DNA of 64,000 nucleotides from an uncultured Desulfobacter sp. (lineage in GTDB: Bacteria; Desulfobacterota; Desulfobacteria; Desulfobacterales; Desulfobacteraceae), in assembly GCF_963664415.1 (NCBI RefSeq), contig NZ_OY761442.1, positions 496,001 to 560,000 of the forward strand, in the 5' to 3' direction. The notes under the pieces were generated by a model. That model did no database searches and had not been told where the DNA came from. It saw only the letters and a list, made by a program, of their open reading frames with translations. Every line of letters begins with the position of its first letter. Within the stretch, counting starts at the first letter, position 1. This document shows, in pieces, positions 47,913-57,672 of the stretch. The translations under genes and the position numbers were made by a program.

Positions 47913-49438
47913 GGGCGCATTCCCATTTTCCCGGTTTTTAAAACGGACTATCCTCTTTAGCAAAAAGAAGTTATGCTTCCCCTCGATTATCAACTGATGA
48001 GGAAGAAAATAGTATGAAACTCAAAAAGGCTGAATCCTGCGAAACGGTAGAAGAAATATATGAATTATTGAAACAGCTGGACAAAGAGAAACGGCTAATT
48101 CGCAGTCCGGAAGAACTCATTCAGGTTGAACAAGAAATTTTAAGCTATACCAATCGTTTAGCCGCGTTGATGCTAAAAAAAAAGTCCAAACCAGTATAAA
48201 CTCTCCAGAGCATAACGAACAAGAAAGAGAGTTGGTGCGTAGCTGGCCTGGCCGAATGAAAAGTGAAGGGTTTGAGACAGTTCAAATTCAAACCAGCTCA
48301 GGTTGCACGATCCCAATCCATGTTCGATACTATCGAAGAGCCTGTGACCGTCGAAATGGCAAAAGATATAAGGGCTTGTATGCTGCTTTGGCTTTGCTCG
48401 GGATTCATGATCGATGTACACCAATCTTGGCGGCGATGGTCAGCGCCTGGTCCGCGTTACTGAGCTCATTTGAGGAAGTACGTCAGGTCCTTTGTGATCA
48501 TGGCACTATCCTGGATGTTAAGGTGATCCGGAAACTGGCCTACCGCTACGCAGAACGAGCACGGGTGGTACAGCAAATGGGTCTGCTCCCCTTAAATGAA
48601 GAGGACAACCTTCAAGGTCGTCGGGTTGTCATAAGCACCGATGGTGGCCGGACTCGATTGCGGGAAAAAAAGCGAGGTCCCCGGACAGCCAAAGGAAGAA
48701 CCAGATATCATGGGGCTTGGAGAGAACCCAAGCTGTTGATTATTTATGTCGTCGATGCCCATGGGAAACAGGAAAAAAGCTTTGCCCCATTTATTGATGG
48801 CGGTTTTAATGGGCCTGATGGCTTGTTTCTGCTGCTGAAGGGCTATTTGAAGTCTCTTTGCATCCAAAAAGCAGACAAGGTGTTGTTTGTTGCGGACGGG
48901 GCTCATTGGATATGGAATCGAGTCCCTGGTCTGATCAAGGCACTGGGGTTGAATCCGGAGAGTGTGCATGAACTCCTTGATTTTTATCATGCAGTAGAGC
49001 ATCTGGGAAAGGTTGCAGGATTACGAAAAAACTGGTCAGCCAAAAAACGTAAAGCCTGGGTCTCAAAACAGCGACGGTTTTTGCTAAAAGGTGAATCGGC
49101 AACGGTCGTACAAGAAGTACAGGCTCTTTGTCGAGGCCGGAACAGCAAAGCCATAAAGACAGAACGGGATTATTTTGTACGTAATAGGCACCGTCTTGCT
49201 TTCCCAACGGTAAAGGCATTGAATTTGCCGATTGGCAGTGGTGCGATTGAAAGTTCGATTCGAAGAGTTGTCAATTTGAGACTCAAGGGTCCCTGCATTT
49301 TTTGGTATAAAGAAAATGCGGAGAAAATGCTCATGCTGCGCTCATACTATAAATCGGGACGATGGAACTGTCTGAAACAAATGGCCAATTCACATATTTC
49401 ATTGTTAGCTGCATAACCGTGAAAATGGGAATGCGCCC
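47913..49438 (+). mobile_element. ISKra4-like element, copy 1
   Basis: 1526 bp with inverted ends GGGCGCATTCCCATTTTC and the 8-bp duplication ATCCATAA at 47905-47912 and 49439-49446. It is almost identical to the element at 55656-57182 but inverted relative to it and one base shorter, with A9 instead of A10. Confidence 0.93.
48014..49416 (+). CDS. ISKra4-like transposase, copy 1, frameshifted at A9
   Basis: The first frame from 48014 ends at 48199 just after LAALMLKKKSKPV. The rest of the transposase lies in another frame to 49416. Copy 2 is a single 467-residue ORF with ten A at the same site, where this copy has nine (48175-48183). Conserved parts include ISTDGGRTRLR, VADGAHWIW, LDFYHAVEHL and the C-terminal LPIGSGAIESSIRRVVNLRL. 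Polymerase slippage on the A run could still produce some full-length protein. Confidence 0.8.
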
Positions 49439-50025
49439 ATCCATAACCGATTCGTTGACGGCTCTATATAATAAAGGATATTTCAACGAACATCTTGAAA
49501 TCGAAATTGCCCGTTCCTTGCGTCATGGTTCTGCGCTTTCTCTCCTTGTTTTCGATATAGATAAATTTAAGGACATCAACGATACGTTCGGCCATCTTGC
49601 CGGAGACAATGTCCTTAAAGAGTTAGCGCATCTCTGCCAAATAAATATTCGTGCGTCAGACATTTTTGCCCGTTGGGGCGGTGAGGAGTTTGTCGTTCTT
49701 TCGCCGGAGAGCGAAATAAAAAATACGATTGTTTTTGCAGAGAAATTACGAAGGTTGATTGAAGGATATTCTTTTTCGATCCCAGTGCAAGTAACTTGCA
49801 GTTTCGGCGTTACGGAATATAGAGACGAAGAACGTGTCGATTCTTTCATACATAGAGCTGACCAAGCGCTCTATACTGCAAAGCAAGAAGGCAGAAACAA
49901 GGTCGTGTTTCGGTGACGGAGTCAATACTATTGGTCGCGTTTTCGTGTTGGTAAAGCTTAAAAGTTCAGAATTCCCTGGTAGCGGCCGATAATAAAAAGA
50001 AACACCAAAACAGGGAGAATGGACA

Positions 50026-50559
50026 ATGACTAATGTGCCTGGCAGTATAAATTCCTTTACGGGGATGGATTTCACATTATTTCAGTCACGCAGCAAGGTC
50101 ACAGGAAATAATTCGGATTCAAACGTATCAATGGAGACTGAAATTATACAATTCAGTCTGAAAGTCAGAACAGGTACCCAGCAAAATATTGGGACCCAGG
50201 ATGCGCTTGCTCGGTTTAACCAGCTTGATCAAGAGCTCAAATCATCTTTGACCTATAATGGTAAACCCATTGCCGAATTGTCCCCCGAGCAGGCTGGAGA
50301 ACTTGTCAGTGAAGACGGATATTTTGGCGTGGATCAGACATCCCAGCGCATCGCTGATTTTGTAATCATGGGTGCCGGCGATGATATGGAGCGGTTGAAA
50401 TCCGGACGGGAAGGGGTCCTTCAAGGATTTAAGCAAGCTGAAGAAGCCTGGGGAAGTAAATTACCGGACATATCATATGAAACCCTGGCAAAAACCCTGG
50501 AAACCATTGACGAAAAAATCCGGGAGAATGGCGGATCTGTTGTTGATTTGAGTATTTGA
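50026..50559 (+). CDS. Conserved hypothetical protein
   Basis: A 177-residue soluble protein without signal peptide or membrane helix. An ATG preceded by AGGGAGAATGGACA supports the start. A Gln/Ser-rich N-terminus is followed by a helical region (LIAEL-type segment IAELSPEQAGELVSEDGYFG, then a C-terminal helical part). It could be related to a family found beside flagellar or surface genes, but I do not recognise it with confidence. Confidence 0.6.
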   Translation: MTNVPGSINSFTGMDFTLFQSRSKVTGNNSDSNVSMETEIIQFSLKVRTGTQQNIGTQDALARFNQLDQELKSSLTYNGKPIAELSPEQAGELVSEDGYFGVDQTSQRIADFVIMGAGDDMERLKSGREGVLQGFKQAEEAWGSKLPDISYETLAKTLETIDEKIRENGGSVVDLSI

Positions 50560-50592
50560 GGATCAGTGTCTGTAAAATAATGAATTGAAGAA

Positions 50593-50635
50593 ATGCCAAG
50601 CCTGACCCTGATATGTCCGAAGCAAGGCCTGGCAT
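50593..50635. terminator. Bidirectional hairpin between convergent genes
   Basis: Arms ATGCCAAGCCT (50593-50603) and AGGCCTGGCAT (50625-50635) pair with one mismatch. It lies between the stop of the hypothetical gene (+) and the stop of aguB (-), a likely shared terminator, although no T-run follows. Confidence 0.5.
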
Positions 50636-50641
50636 ATTCAA

Positions 50642-51520
50642 TCACTTCAAATTTGCGTCACCGTCAAGGGTCCAAATCGTTCCATACACCGCCGGACGCC
50701 GGTCCCGGAACAGCCCCCAGCCCGCCCGCATGTTTTCAATTTCCTTGAAATCAAAAGAGACGATTTTAATGTCTTCGGTTTCACGGTCGCACTGGGCAAG
50801 AATTTCTCCGGTGTTGCCGGTAATAAACGAAGTACCGTAAAAGGTGATTTCAACATCCTGGTCATTTTCAGTGCCGATTCGGTTGGATGCACACACCGGC
50901 ATCACATTAGCCCCTGAATGGCCCTGCATGGTTCTTTGCCAGTGGGGCTGGGAATCATATCCCGGCATTTTGGGTTCAGACCCGATGGCTGTGGGGTACA
51001 TCAAAATATCTGCCCCCATCAGCGCCATGCTGCGGGCGGTTTCCGGAAACCACTGGTCCCAGCAGATGCCGACCCCCACCTTGCCGAACCGAGTGCGCCA
51101 TACCTTGAAGCCGGTGTCGCCCGGGCTGAAATAATATTTTTCTTCATAGCCCGGTCCCTGGGGGATGTGGGTTTTGCGGTAGATCCCCATAACAGTACCG
51201 TCGGCATCAATCATGGCAACACTGTTGAAATAGGACTGGTTGGCCCGTTCAAAAAAGCTGATGGGCAGCACCACGCCAAGCTCTTTGGCCAAAAGGCTGA
51301 AACGTTTAATCAGGTCACTGTCATCCGCGTTTTGGGCCAGGGAAAAATAGCTGAAATCCTGTACTTTGCAAAAATAAGGACCTGAAAACAGCTCCTGGAG
51401 CAAGATGATGTTTGCGCCTCTGCCGGCCGCATCCCGTACAATCGTTTCCGCTTTTTTTACATTGGTTTCGTAGGTTTTACTGCAGGTCATCTGGGTGACT
51501 GCAACTTTTACTTTATTCAT
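50642..51520 (-). CDS. aguB: N-carbamoylputrescine amidase
   Basis: A 292-residue nitrilase-superfamily enzyme that hydrolyses N-carbamoylputrescine to putrescine, CO2 and ammonia. The Glu-Lys-Cys triad is visible in LLQELFSGPYF, YRKTHIPQGPGY and GICWDQWFPE. PQGPGYEEKYYFSPGD and SEPKMPGYDS are typical of AguB. It follows aguA by 11 nt in the same operon, which supports the agmatine route. The start has GAGGGAACATG. Confidence 0.94.
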   Translation of the reverse strand: MNKVKVAVTQMTCSKTYETNVKKAETIVRDAAGRGANIILLQELFSGPYFCKVQDFSYFSLAQNADDSDLIKRFSLLAKELGVVLPISFFERANQSYFNSVAMIDADGTVMGIYRKTHIPQGPGYEEKYYFSPGDTGFKVWRTRFGKVGVGICWDQWFPETARSMALMGADILMYPTAIGSEPKMPGYDSQPHWQRTMQGHSGANVMPVCASNRIGTENDQDVEITFYGTSFITGNTGEILAQCDRETEDIKIVSFDFKEIENMRAGWGLFRDRRPAVYGTIWTLDGDANLK

Positions 51521-51531
51521 GTTCCCTCCGT

Positions 51532-52638
51532 TTAAAATGATGGCAGGGCCGTGCCCGAAGGTTGCTGCTGGGTGATACAGTGTATCCCGCCGCCGCCGGC
51601 AAACAGAGGCAGACTCGGTATCTGGATAACGGTGCGGTCCGGGAAAATTGTTTGCATCATTTCTTTTGCCTGGTCATCTGCCGGATCGTTAAATGCGGAC
51701 ATAACAATGGCGCCATTGGGCATATAAAAATTAATATATGAGAGATCCATGCGCTCCCCATTCCATTTCTGGGGGGCTGGCTGGGGAATATCCATGATTT
51801 CCACAGTATTGCCTGCGGCGTCAACAGCGCCGGTAAGCCTTTGTCTGGCATCCTGGGTTACAGCGAAATTGGGGTCATCCGGATCAATGCAGTTGTTTAA
51901 GAGAATCAGTCCAGGACACGCAAAAGTAGCCAGGATATCCACATGGCCTGTGGTCTCATCCCCGTCAAGACCGTTGGCCAGCCACAACACTTTTTCAATG
52001 CCCAGGTAGGTTTTAAAAAGGGCTTCGAAATCGGCTTTTGTAAATCCCACGTTGCGTTTGGGGTCCATCAGACACTGCTCTGTTGTGATCAGTGTGCCAT
52101 GGCCGTCCACATGGATTGAGCCGCCTTCCAGGATAAAGGGGGCGGTGTACCGCCGCATGGACAATTGGCGAAGAATGTCAATACCCATGGCCTCGTCGCA
52201 GGGGCCTGTGATTGGGTAGTGGCCCCATCCGGTAAAGACCCAGTCGATTCCGGCCACGTTGCCTTTTTCATCCCTCACAAAGGTTGGCGCACTGTCCCTG
52301 GCCCAGGAATCAAAGCAGGTGGCATCAACCAGGGTGACGGCGGCGCCCAAAAGGTTTTCGGCCTCAGTGCGTTGTTCCGGATTGACCAGCATATATACCG
52401 GTTCAAAATCGCCAATGGCCCGGGCCACGTTTGCATAGGTTTGTTTGGCTTCTTGCAGCACCCCTTTGAAACACTGTTCAGAGCAGGGCCATACCATCCA
52501 GCAGGCATCATGGTGCTCCCATTCAGCCGGCATGGTCAGCCCGTCGCTTTGGGGGGTGCGCACAGGAATTGAGAAAAAACCGTTTGCCGGGGGACCAGCC
52601 AATGGATGGTCCCCCTGAATCTGTATTGATTTTGTCAT
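51532..52638 (-). CDS. aguA: Agmatine deiminase
   Basis: A 368-residue enzyme that converts agmatine to N-carbamoylputrescine and ammonia. Peptidyl-arginine-deiminase-type features include MPAEWEHHDACWMVWP near the N-terminus, FILEGGSIHVDGHGT, NGLDGDETTGHVD and the catalytic Cys in GGGGIHCITQQQP at the C-terminus. The open frame extends upstream into the preceding gene, but the ATG at 52638, 26 nt after the upstream stop, gives the normal length. Confidence 0.95.
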   Translation of the reverse strand: MTKSIQIQGDHPLAGPPANGFFSIPVRTPQSDGLTMPAEWEHHDACWMVWPCSEQCFKGVLQEAKQTYANVARAIGDFEPVYMLVNPEQRTEAENLLGAAVTLVDATCFDSWARDSAPTFVRDEKGNVAGIDWVFTGWGHYPITGPCDEAMGIDILRQLSMRRYTAPFILEGGSIHVDGHGTLITTEQCLMDPKRNVGFTKADFEALFKTYLGIEKVLWLANGLDGDETTGHVDILATFACPGLILLNNCIDPDDPNFAVTQDARQRLTGAVDAAGNTVEIMDIPQPAPQKWNGERMDLSYINFYMPNGAIVMSAFNDPADDQAKEMMQTIFPDRTVIQIPSLPLFAGGGGIHCITQQQPSGTALPSF

Positions 52639-52664
52639 GTATCTTCTTGTGTTTTTAACGTTTT

Positions 52665-54083
52665 TTAAACTGTGGTATTGACCATTACATGCTTGGTTAC
52701 CAGATAATCGCCAACCGCCTCTGCGGACAGATCCTTGCCGAATCCGGATTGTTTGAAACCGCCGTGGGGCGCTTCGGAAACCAGGGGAAGATGGTCGTTC
52801 ACCCACACGCATCCAAACTCCAGTGCCTTTGCCACACGCATGGAGCGTGCCACATCATGGGTAAATACCGAAGATGCCAGGCCAAATACCGTATCATTGG
52901 CCATGGCCAGAGCGTCTGATTCCTCTTTGAAGGTTTGGATGGTGACGACAGGGCCGAATACCTCTTTTTGCACGATTTCAGAATTCTGTGCAACATTATT
53001 AATGACCGTGGGGGCATAAAAATATCCCGGACCGTCAAGAATTTTGCCGCCACACAGGATTCCGGCACCCGAAGCCTTGGCCCGCTGTACAAAGCCGTCC
53101 ACAGATTCCATGTGGGATTTGGAAATCATGGAACCCATCATGGTTTCGCTGTCAAAAGGATTGCCCACCTTGACGGCTTTCATGGCAGCCACAAGGGCCT
53201 CTGTCACCTGATCCACGATGGATTCATGGCAGATGATCCGTGTGGCTGCGGTGCAGTCCTGTCCGGAGTTGCAAAAAGTCCCCAACGACACCTTTTCTGC
53301 CACAAGTTCGGGTGTGGCATCTTCAAACACCACCACCGGGGCTTTGCCGCCCAGTTCCAGGTGAACCCGCTTGATGGATTCTGCGGAGCTTTGCATGATG
53401 GCGGCGCCCGTGCTGGTAGCTCCGGTCACTGAAATCATTCGAATATCCTTGTGATTGACAATGGCAGGGCCCACCTCTCCGGTGAGCACATTGACAACCC
53501 CGTCGGGAATCCCGGCCTTCTGGCACAGCTCTCCCAACATCAGCGAGGTGCGCGGGGTCAAAGACGCAGGTTTTAAAACTGTGGTGCATCCGGCTGCCAG
53601 GGCAGCACCGATTTTCCAGATTGCCATAAGCAGCGGATAGTTCCAGGGGGCGATCTGGCCTACCACCCCAACGGGTTCCCGGCGGTAAATGGTGGTGTAC
53701 CCTTGGGTATATTCTCCAGCGTGATGACCGCTGGTGTCCCGGGCACTGCCGGCAAAAAAGCGCATATTGTCTATGCAGAAGGGCAGATCCCCGCCAAGGC
53801 TTAAAAATTCATAGGGTTTGCCGGTATCTTCACTTTCGATTTTGGCAAGTTCTTCAATGTTTGCCTCCATCAGATCTGCCAGTTGCCACATGCACTTGCT
53901 GCGGTCCCTGGGCGGCATAGAACTCCATTCCGGAAAGGCTGCCTTAGCTGCGGCCACGGCGTTGTCCACATCGGCAGCGCCTGCTTTTGCCACCTGGGCA
54001 ATGACTTCTCCTGTTGCCGGATTTTCCACATCCATAACACCTGCGGTTCCGTCACACCATTTTCCATTAATCCATAGTTTCAT
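52665..54083 (-). CDS. NAD-dependent aldehyde dehydrogenase (probable 4-aminobutyraldehyde dehydrogenase)
   Basis: A 472-residue aldehyde dehydrogenase with the catalytic Cys in FCNSGQDCTAATR, Glu in HLELGGKAPVVVFE and an N-terminal WINGKW start. The cofactor region has SVTGATSTGAAIM. Between patA and aguA, its likely substrate is the 4-aminobutanal that PatA produces, giving 4-aminobutyrate. Related enzymes act on betaine aldehyde and other aminoaldehydes, so the substrate is inferred from context. It lies 24 nt after patA. Confidence 0.88.
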   Translation of the reverse strand: MKLWINGKWCDGTAGVMDVENPATGEVIAQVAKAGAADVDNAVAAAKAAFPEWSSMPPRDRSKCMWQLADLMEANIEELAKIESEDTGKPYEFLSLGGDLPFCIDNMRFFAGSARDTSGHHAGEYTQGYTTIYRREPVGVVGQIAPWNYPLLMAIWKIGAALAAGCTTVLKPASLTPRTSLMLGELCQKAGIPDGVVNVLTGEVGPAIVNHKDIRMISVTGATSTGAAIMQSSAESIKRVHLELGGKAPVVVFEDATPELVAEKVSLGTFCNSGQDCTAATRIICHESIVDQVTEALVAAMKAVKVGNPFDSETMMGSMISKSHMESVDGFVQRAKASGAGILCGGKILDGPGYFYAPTVINNVAQNSEIVQKEVFGPVVTIQTFKEESDALAMANDTVFGLASSVFTHDVARSMRVAKALEFGCVWVNDHLPLVSEAPHGGFKQSGFGKDLSAEAVGDYLVTKHVMVNTTV

Positions 54084-54107
54084 TTAGTTCTCCTTTTTTA
54101 TGGCTTG

Positions 54108-55460
54108 TTATGCTTTAATTTCTTTGAAAACCTCTTCCAGGGTATCCAGAGCTCTGTCCAGGGTTTCCATGGGAATGTTTAACGCCGGTTCAAACCGGAT
54201 GCATTTGGCGTTAGTCAAGGTGCCGGCTGTGATCACGCCTCGTGCAAACAGCCCGGCCGCCAGCTGGTATCCGATTTCATCGGAAATAAATTCCATGCCG
54301 ATGAGCAATCCTTTGCCGGTAATTTTCTCCAGAATGCCCGGGTACTTTTCTTTGAGTTCGCTTAAGCGGCCTTTAACATATTCACCTTTTTGGGCGGCCT
54401 GTCCGGGTAGATCCTCTGCCTGAAGTACGGTGATGGCGGCAAGGGCTGCTGCACAGGCAATGGGGTTGCCGCCGGTGGTGGTGGTGTGCATAAAGGGGTT
54501 CGGTTCCATGACCTCCCAGATTTTGGGTGTCGAAAAGAAACCGGACATGGGCACCACACCGCCGCCCAGGGCTTTGCCAAAGCACATAATGTCAGGCGTT
54601 ACGCCCCAGTGGTCCACGCCGAAAATTTTGCCCGTTCGACCAAATCCAGTCTGAACTTCATCGGCGATGAGCAGTACACCATAGTTGTCACACAGCTCGC
54701 GCAGGCGGGGCCAGAAATCATCGGGGGGTACAATGGCACCGGCTTCGCCCTGGATGGGTTCGGCCACGATACCGGCAATGTCATTGCCCACGGCAGCATT
54801 GGCTTTAAGTATACGTTCCACAGCATCGGCGTCCCCGAACGGGGCATGCTGCACCCCTTCAAGTAGAGGCAACAGGGGCTGGCGATAGACGTCTTTGCCC
54901 ATCAGGGACAAGGAACCCAGGGTTTTTCCATGAAACCCTTTGAGCATGGCAATAAACCCTTTTTTACCAGTGTAAAATTTGGCAAGTTTCATGGCGCCTT
55001 CCACCGCTTCGGTGCCGGAATTGGCAAAAAAACCATACTGGATATCCCCGGGCGTGATCATCCCGATCACCTGGGCGAGTTTTGCCCGCAGGGGATCAAG
55101 CATTTCTTGGCTGTACTGGGGGCTTCTGTCCAGCTGGGCTTTAACAGCGGCCACAATTTTTGGGTGCCGGATGCCGTAAGTGTACAGCCCGAAACCGCCA
55201 AGCAGATCAATGTATTCACGACCAAGGATATCTTTCAAAATGGAACCTTGGCCGGTCCACTCCGTAACGGCAAAGCTGTTTTCTTCGGTGACTGATTTGC
55301 GGTATTCGAGAAACCCTTTATTAACGTGGTTGCGAAAATTTTCCACGGTCTCTTTGGCCACCATCTCTCGCTCTTCCCGGGTGATGTCGGCATCGTTTTT
55401 CTCAATCAGGTCAACGTACTTATTGGCTTCTTTAAATGCTTGGGTGATATCCCTGCTCAT
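54108..55460 (-). CDS. patA: Putrescine aminotransferase
   Basis: A 450-residue class III PLP aminotransferase close to PatA/YgjG. It moves an amino group from putrescine to 2-oxoglutarate. NSGTEAVEGAMKLAKFYTGK, IVAEPIQGEAGAIVPP, LIADEVQTGFGRTG and the PLP lysine in CFGKALGGGVVPMSG are all present. It is first in the patA-aldehyde dehydrogenase-aguA-aguB cluster. A candidate operator lies about 50 nt upstream. Confidence 0.92.
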   Translation of the reverse strand: MSRDITQAFKEANKYVDLIEKNDADITREEREMVAKETVENFRNHVNKGFLEYRKSVTEENSFAVTEWTGQGSILKDILGREYIDLLGGFGLYTYGIRHPKIVAAVKAQLDRSPQYSQEMLDPLRAKLAQVIGMITPGDIQYGFFANSGTEAVEGAMKLAKFYTGKKGFIAMLKGFHGKTLGSLSLMGKDVYRQPLLPLLEGVQHAPFGDADAVERILKANAAVGNDIAGIVAEPIQGEAGAIVPPDDFWPRLRELCDNYGVLLIADEVQTGFGRTGKIFGVDHWGVTPDIMCFGKALGGGVVPMSGFFSTPKIWEVMEPNPFMHTTTTGGNPIACAAALAAITVLQAEDLPGQAAQKGEYVKGRLSELKEKYPGILEKITGKGLLIGMEFISDEIGYQLAAGLFARGVITAGTLTNAKCIRFEPALNIPMETLDRALDTLEEVFKEIKA

Positions 55461-55509
55461 TTTTTTCTTCCTTTTCTTTCTACGTAAGTAAAAAGATTTT
55501 TTAGTTTAT

Positions 55510-55529
55510 ACTGAATGGTCAGTAAATAA
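55510..55529 (-). promoter_or_regulatory. Candidate TetR operator upstream of patA
   Basis: ACTGAATGGTCAGTAAATAA contains the dyad ACTGA-N4-TCAGT. It matches the site upstream of potA at 19 of 20 bases, and a weaker copy lies upstream of tetR. It sits about 50 nt before the patA start. Confidence 0.65.
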
Positions 55530-55561
55530 TTTTATAAAGCTATTTGTGTGTATTCTTTTTT

Positions 55562-55634
55562 TAACCACGAAGAACGCGAAGTTCATGAAGATTTAGGATT
55601 TGAAACTTCGTGTCCTTCGTGATCTTCGTGGTGT
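55562..55634. repeat. Inverted ACCACGAAG-type repeat
   Basis: ACCACGAAG at 55564-55572 and its complement at 55624-55632 enclose further CGAAG/CTTCG pairs. Similar CACGAAGAACACGAAG-type repeats are scattered in many deltaproteobacterial genomes. It lies between the patA promoter and the ISKra4-like element. Confidence 0.5.
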
Positions 55635-55655
55635 ATTAAAGGAAAAAGGATATTG

Positions 55656-57182
55656 GGGCGCATTCCCATTTTCACGGTTATGCAGCTAACAATGAGATAT
55701 GTGAATTGGCCATTTGTTTCAGACAGTTCCATCGTCCCGATTTATAGTATGAGCGCAGCATGAGCATTTTCTCCGCATTTTCTTTATACCAAAAAATGCA
55801 GGGACCCTTGAGTCTCAAATTGACAACTCTTCGAATCGAACTTTCAATCGCACCACTGCCAATCGGCAAATTCAATGCCTTTACCGTTGGGAAAGCAAGA
55901 CGGTGCCTATTACGTACAAAATAATCCCGTTCTGTCTTTATGGCTTTGCTGTTCCGGCCTCGACAAAGAGCCTGTACTTCTTGTACGACCGTTGCCGATT
56001 CACCTTTTAGCAAAAACCGTCGCTGTTTTGAGACCCAGGCTTTACGTTTTTTGGCTGACCAGTTTTTTCGTAATCCTGCAACCTTTCCCAGATGCTCTAC
56101 TGCATGATAAAAATCAAGGAGTTCATGCACACTCTCCGGATTCAACCCCAGTGCCTTGATCAGACCAGGGACTCGATTCCATATCCAATGAGCCCCGTCC
56201 GCAACAAACAACACCTTGTCTGCTTTTTGGATGCAAAGAGACTTCAAATAGCCCTTCAGCAGCAGAAACAAGCCATCAGGCCCATTAAAACCGCCATCAA
56301 TAAATGGGGCAAAGCTTTTTTCCTGTTTCCCATGGGCATCGACGACATAAATAATCAACAGCTTGGGTTCTCTCCAGGCCCCATGATATCTGGTTCTTCC
56401 TTTGGCTGTCCGGGGACCTCGCTTTTTTTCCCGCAATCGAGTCCGGCCACCATCGGTGCTTATGACAACCCGACGACCTTGAAGGTTGTCCTCTTCATTT
56501 AAGGGGAGCAGACCCATTTGCTGTACCACCCGTGCTCGTTCTGCGTAGCGGTAGGCCAGTTTCCGGATCACCTTAACATCCAGGATAGTGCCATGATCAC
56601 AAAGGACCTGACGTACTTCCTCAAATGAGCTCAGTAACGCGGACCAGGCGCTGACCATCGCCGCCAAGATTGGTGTACATCGATCATGAATCCCGAGCAA
56701 AGCCAAAGCAGCATACAAGCCCTTATATCTTTTGCCATTTCGACGGTCACAGGCTCTTCGATAGTATCGAACATGGATTGGGATCGTGCAACCTGAGCTG
56801 GTTTGAATTTGAACTGTCTCAAACCCTTCACTTTTCATTCGGCCAGGCCAGCTACGCACCAACTCTCTTTCTTGTTCGTTATGCTCCGGAGAGTTTATAC
56901 TGGTTTGGACTTTTTTTTTTAGCATCAACGCGGCTAAACGATTGGTATAGCTTAAAATTTCTTGTTCAACCTGAATGAGTTCTTCCGGACTGCGAATTAG
57001 CCGTTTCTCTTTGTCCAGCTGTTTCAATAATTCATATATTTCTTCTACCGTTTCGCAGGATTCAGCCTTTTTGAGTTTCATACTATTTTCTTCCTCATCA
57101 GTTGATAATCGAGGGGAAGCATAACTTCTTTTTGCTAAAGAGGATAGTCCGTTTTAAAAACCGGGAAAATGGGAATGCGCCC
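55656..57182 (-). mobile_element. ISKra4-like element, copy 2
   Basis: 1527 bp with the same inverted ends as copy 1. The 8-bp duplication GGATATTG lies at 55648-55655 and 57183-57190. It is inserted between the patA promoter region and an amidohydrolase remnant, without breaking a live gene. Confidence 0.93.
55678..57081 (-). CDS. ISKra4-like transposase, copy 2 (single frame)
   Basis: A 467-residue transposase with the same blocks as copy 1, in one frame because the coding strand has ten A after LAALML. DDE candidates are ISTDGG, VADGAH and GSGAIES. Family placement is by the C-terminal IGSG-x-IES...RLKG-W pattern, which could also suggest ISLre2. Only a few substitutions separate the copies. 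Confidence 0.85.
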   Translation of the reverse strand: MKLKKAESCETVEEIYELLKQLDKEKRLIRSPEELIQVEQEILSYTNRLAALMLKKKVQTSINSPEHNEQERELVRSWPGRMKSEGFETVQIQTSSGCTIPIHVRYYRRACDRRNGKRYKGLYAALALLGIHDRCTPILAAMVSAWSALLSSFEEVRQVLCDHGTILDVKVIRKLAYRYAERARVVQQMGLLPLNEEDNLQGRRVVISTDGGRTRLREKKRGPRTAKGRTRYHGAWREPKLLIIYVVDAHGKQEKSFAPFIDGGFNGPDGLFLLLKGYLKSLCIQKADKVLFVADGAHWIWNRVPGLIKALGLNPESVHELLDFYHAVEHLGKVAGLRKNWSAKKRKAWVSKQRRFLLKGESATVVQEVQALCRGRNSKAIKTERDYFVRNRHRLAFPTVKALNLPIGSGAIESSIRRVVNLRLKGPCIFWYKENAEKMLMLRSYYKSGRWNCLKQMANSHISLLAA

Positions 57183-57233
57183 GGATATTGGCGAGCTCAA
57201 CGCCCTTCTAATCGATTGTCCTTTTCGCCGCCC

Positions 57234-57649
57234 TCACGGCAGTGCAAGCTGGTGATGCCGTTTTTTAATGCTTTGCGGGCTGCAAGCATAATAACCTTTG
57301 AGAATGGACTCTTTGGAGATCATACGATCAATCTGGGGCATCACAAAGGCAAGGGAGGCCGGGTCCCGGACCAACCCGGTCATCCGTCCGTTTTCCGTAT
57401 CCACCCCGTTCATTTCTCCTGTCACACCAAGGGCTTTTATAGCCATACTGTTCAGAGACAAAAAGTGAAGGGATGTGTGGACAACAGCCAGCGGCGTATC
57501 CGGACAGACCGCGTCTATTTCGGTCGTATTCGGCATTCGTTATGTTCGCCTAATGCCTCTATGGTATCACCGTCCACCACCATGGTAGAAAATTGGGGTC
57601 GGGCGTCATCCAGGCTGATACCCTGTATATTGGTAAAAAGTGTTTTCAT
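57234..57649 (-). pseudogene. Amidohydrolase (YtcJ-like) remnant
   Basis: From the ATG at 57649 the frame gives an N-terminus with STMVVDGDTIEALGEH, the usual first strand of metal-dependent amidohydrolases, then stops. A shifted frame gives AVCPDTPLAVVHTSLHFLSL and NSMAIKALGVTG, a middle block of YtcJ-type proteins, and ends at 57234. Most of the roughly 540-residue protein is missing, so this is a deletion remnant. Confidence 0.7.
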
Positions 57650-57672
57650 TTAGCACTCAAATAAATCGCTGG

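Larger units (their letters stand above)
46661..49916 (+). pseudogene. Cache-domain diguanylate cyclase split by an ISKra4-like IS
   Basis: The 5' part encodes a membrane helix (about residues 12-32), a periplasmic region with two Cache-like repeats (GRGYFFIRD, GWSLGTGEYL; KWIVAKGISLD) and a second helix near residues 365-388. A coiled coil ends in LKIQSI, where the IS enters. After the IS and its duplicated ATCCATAA, the frame resumes TDSLTALYNKGYF and encodes a full GGDEF domain with the GGEEF active site. The intact gene would make c-di-GMP in response to a small periplasmic ligand. The present 426-residue product lacks the catalytic domain. Confidence 0.88.
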
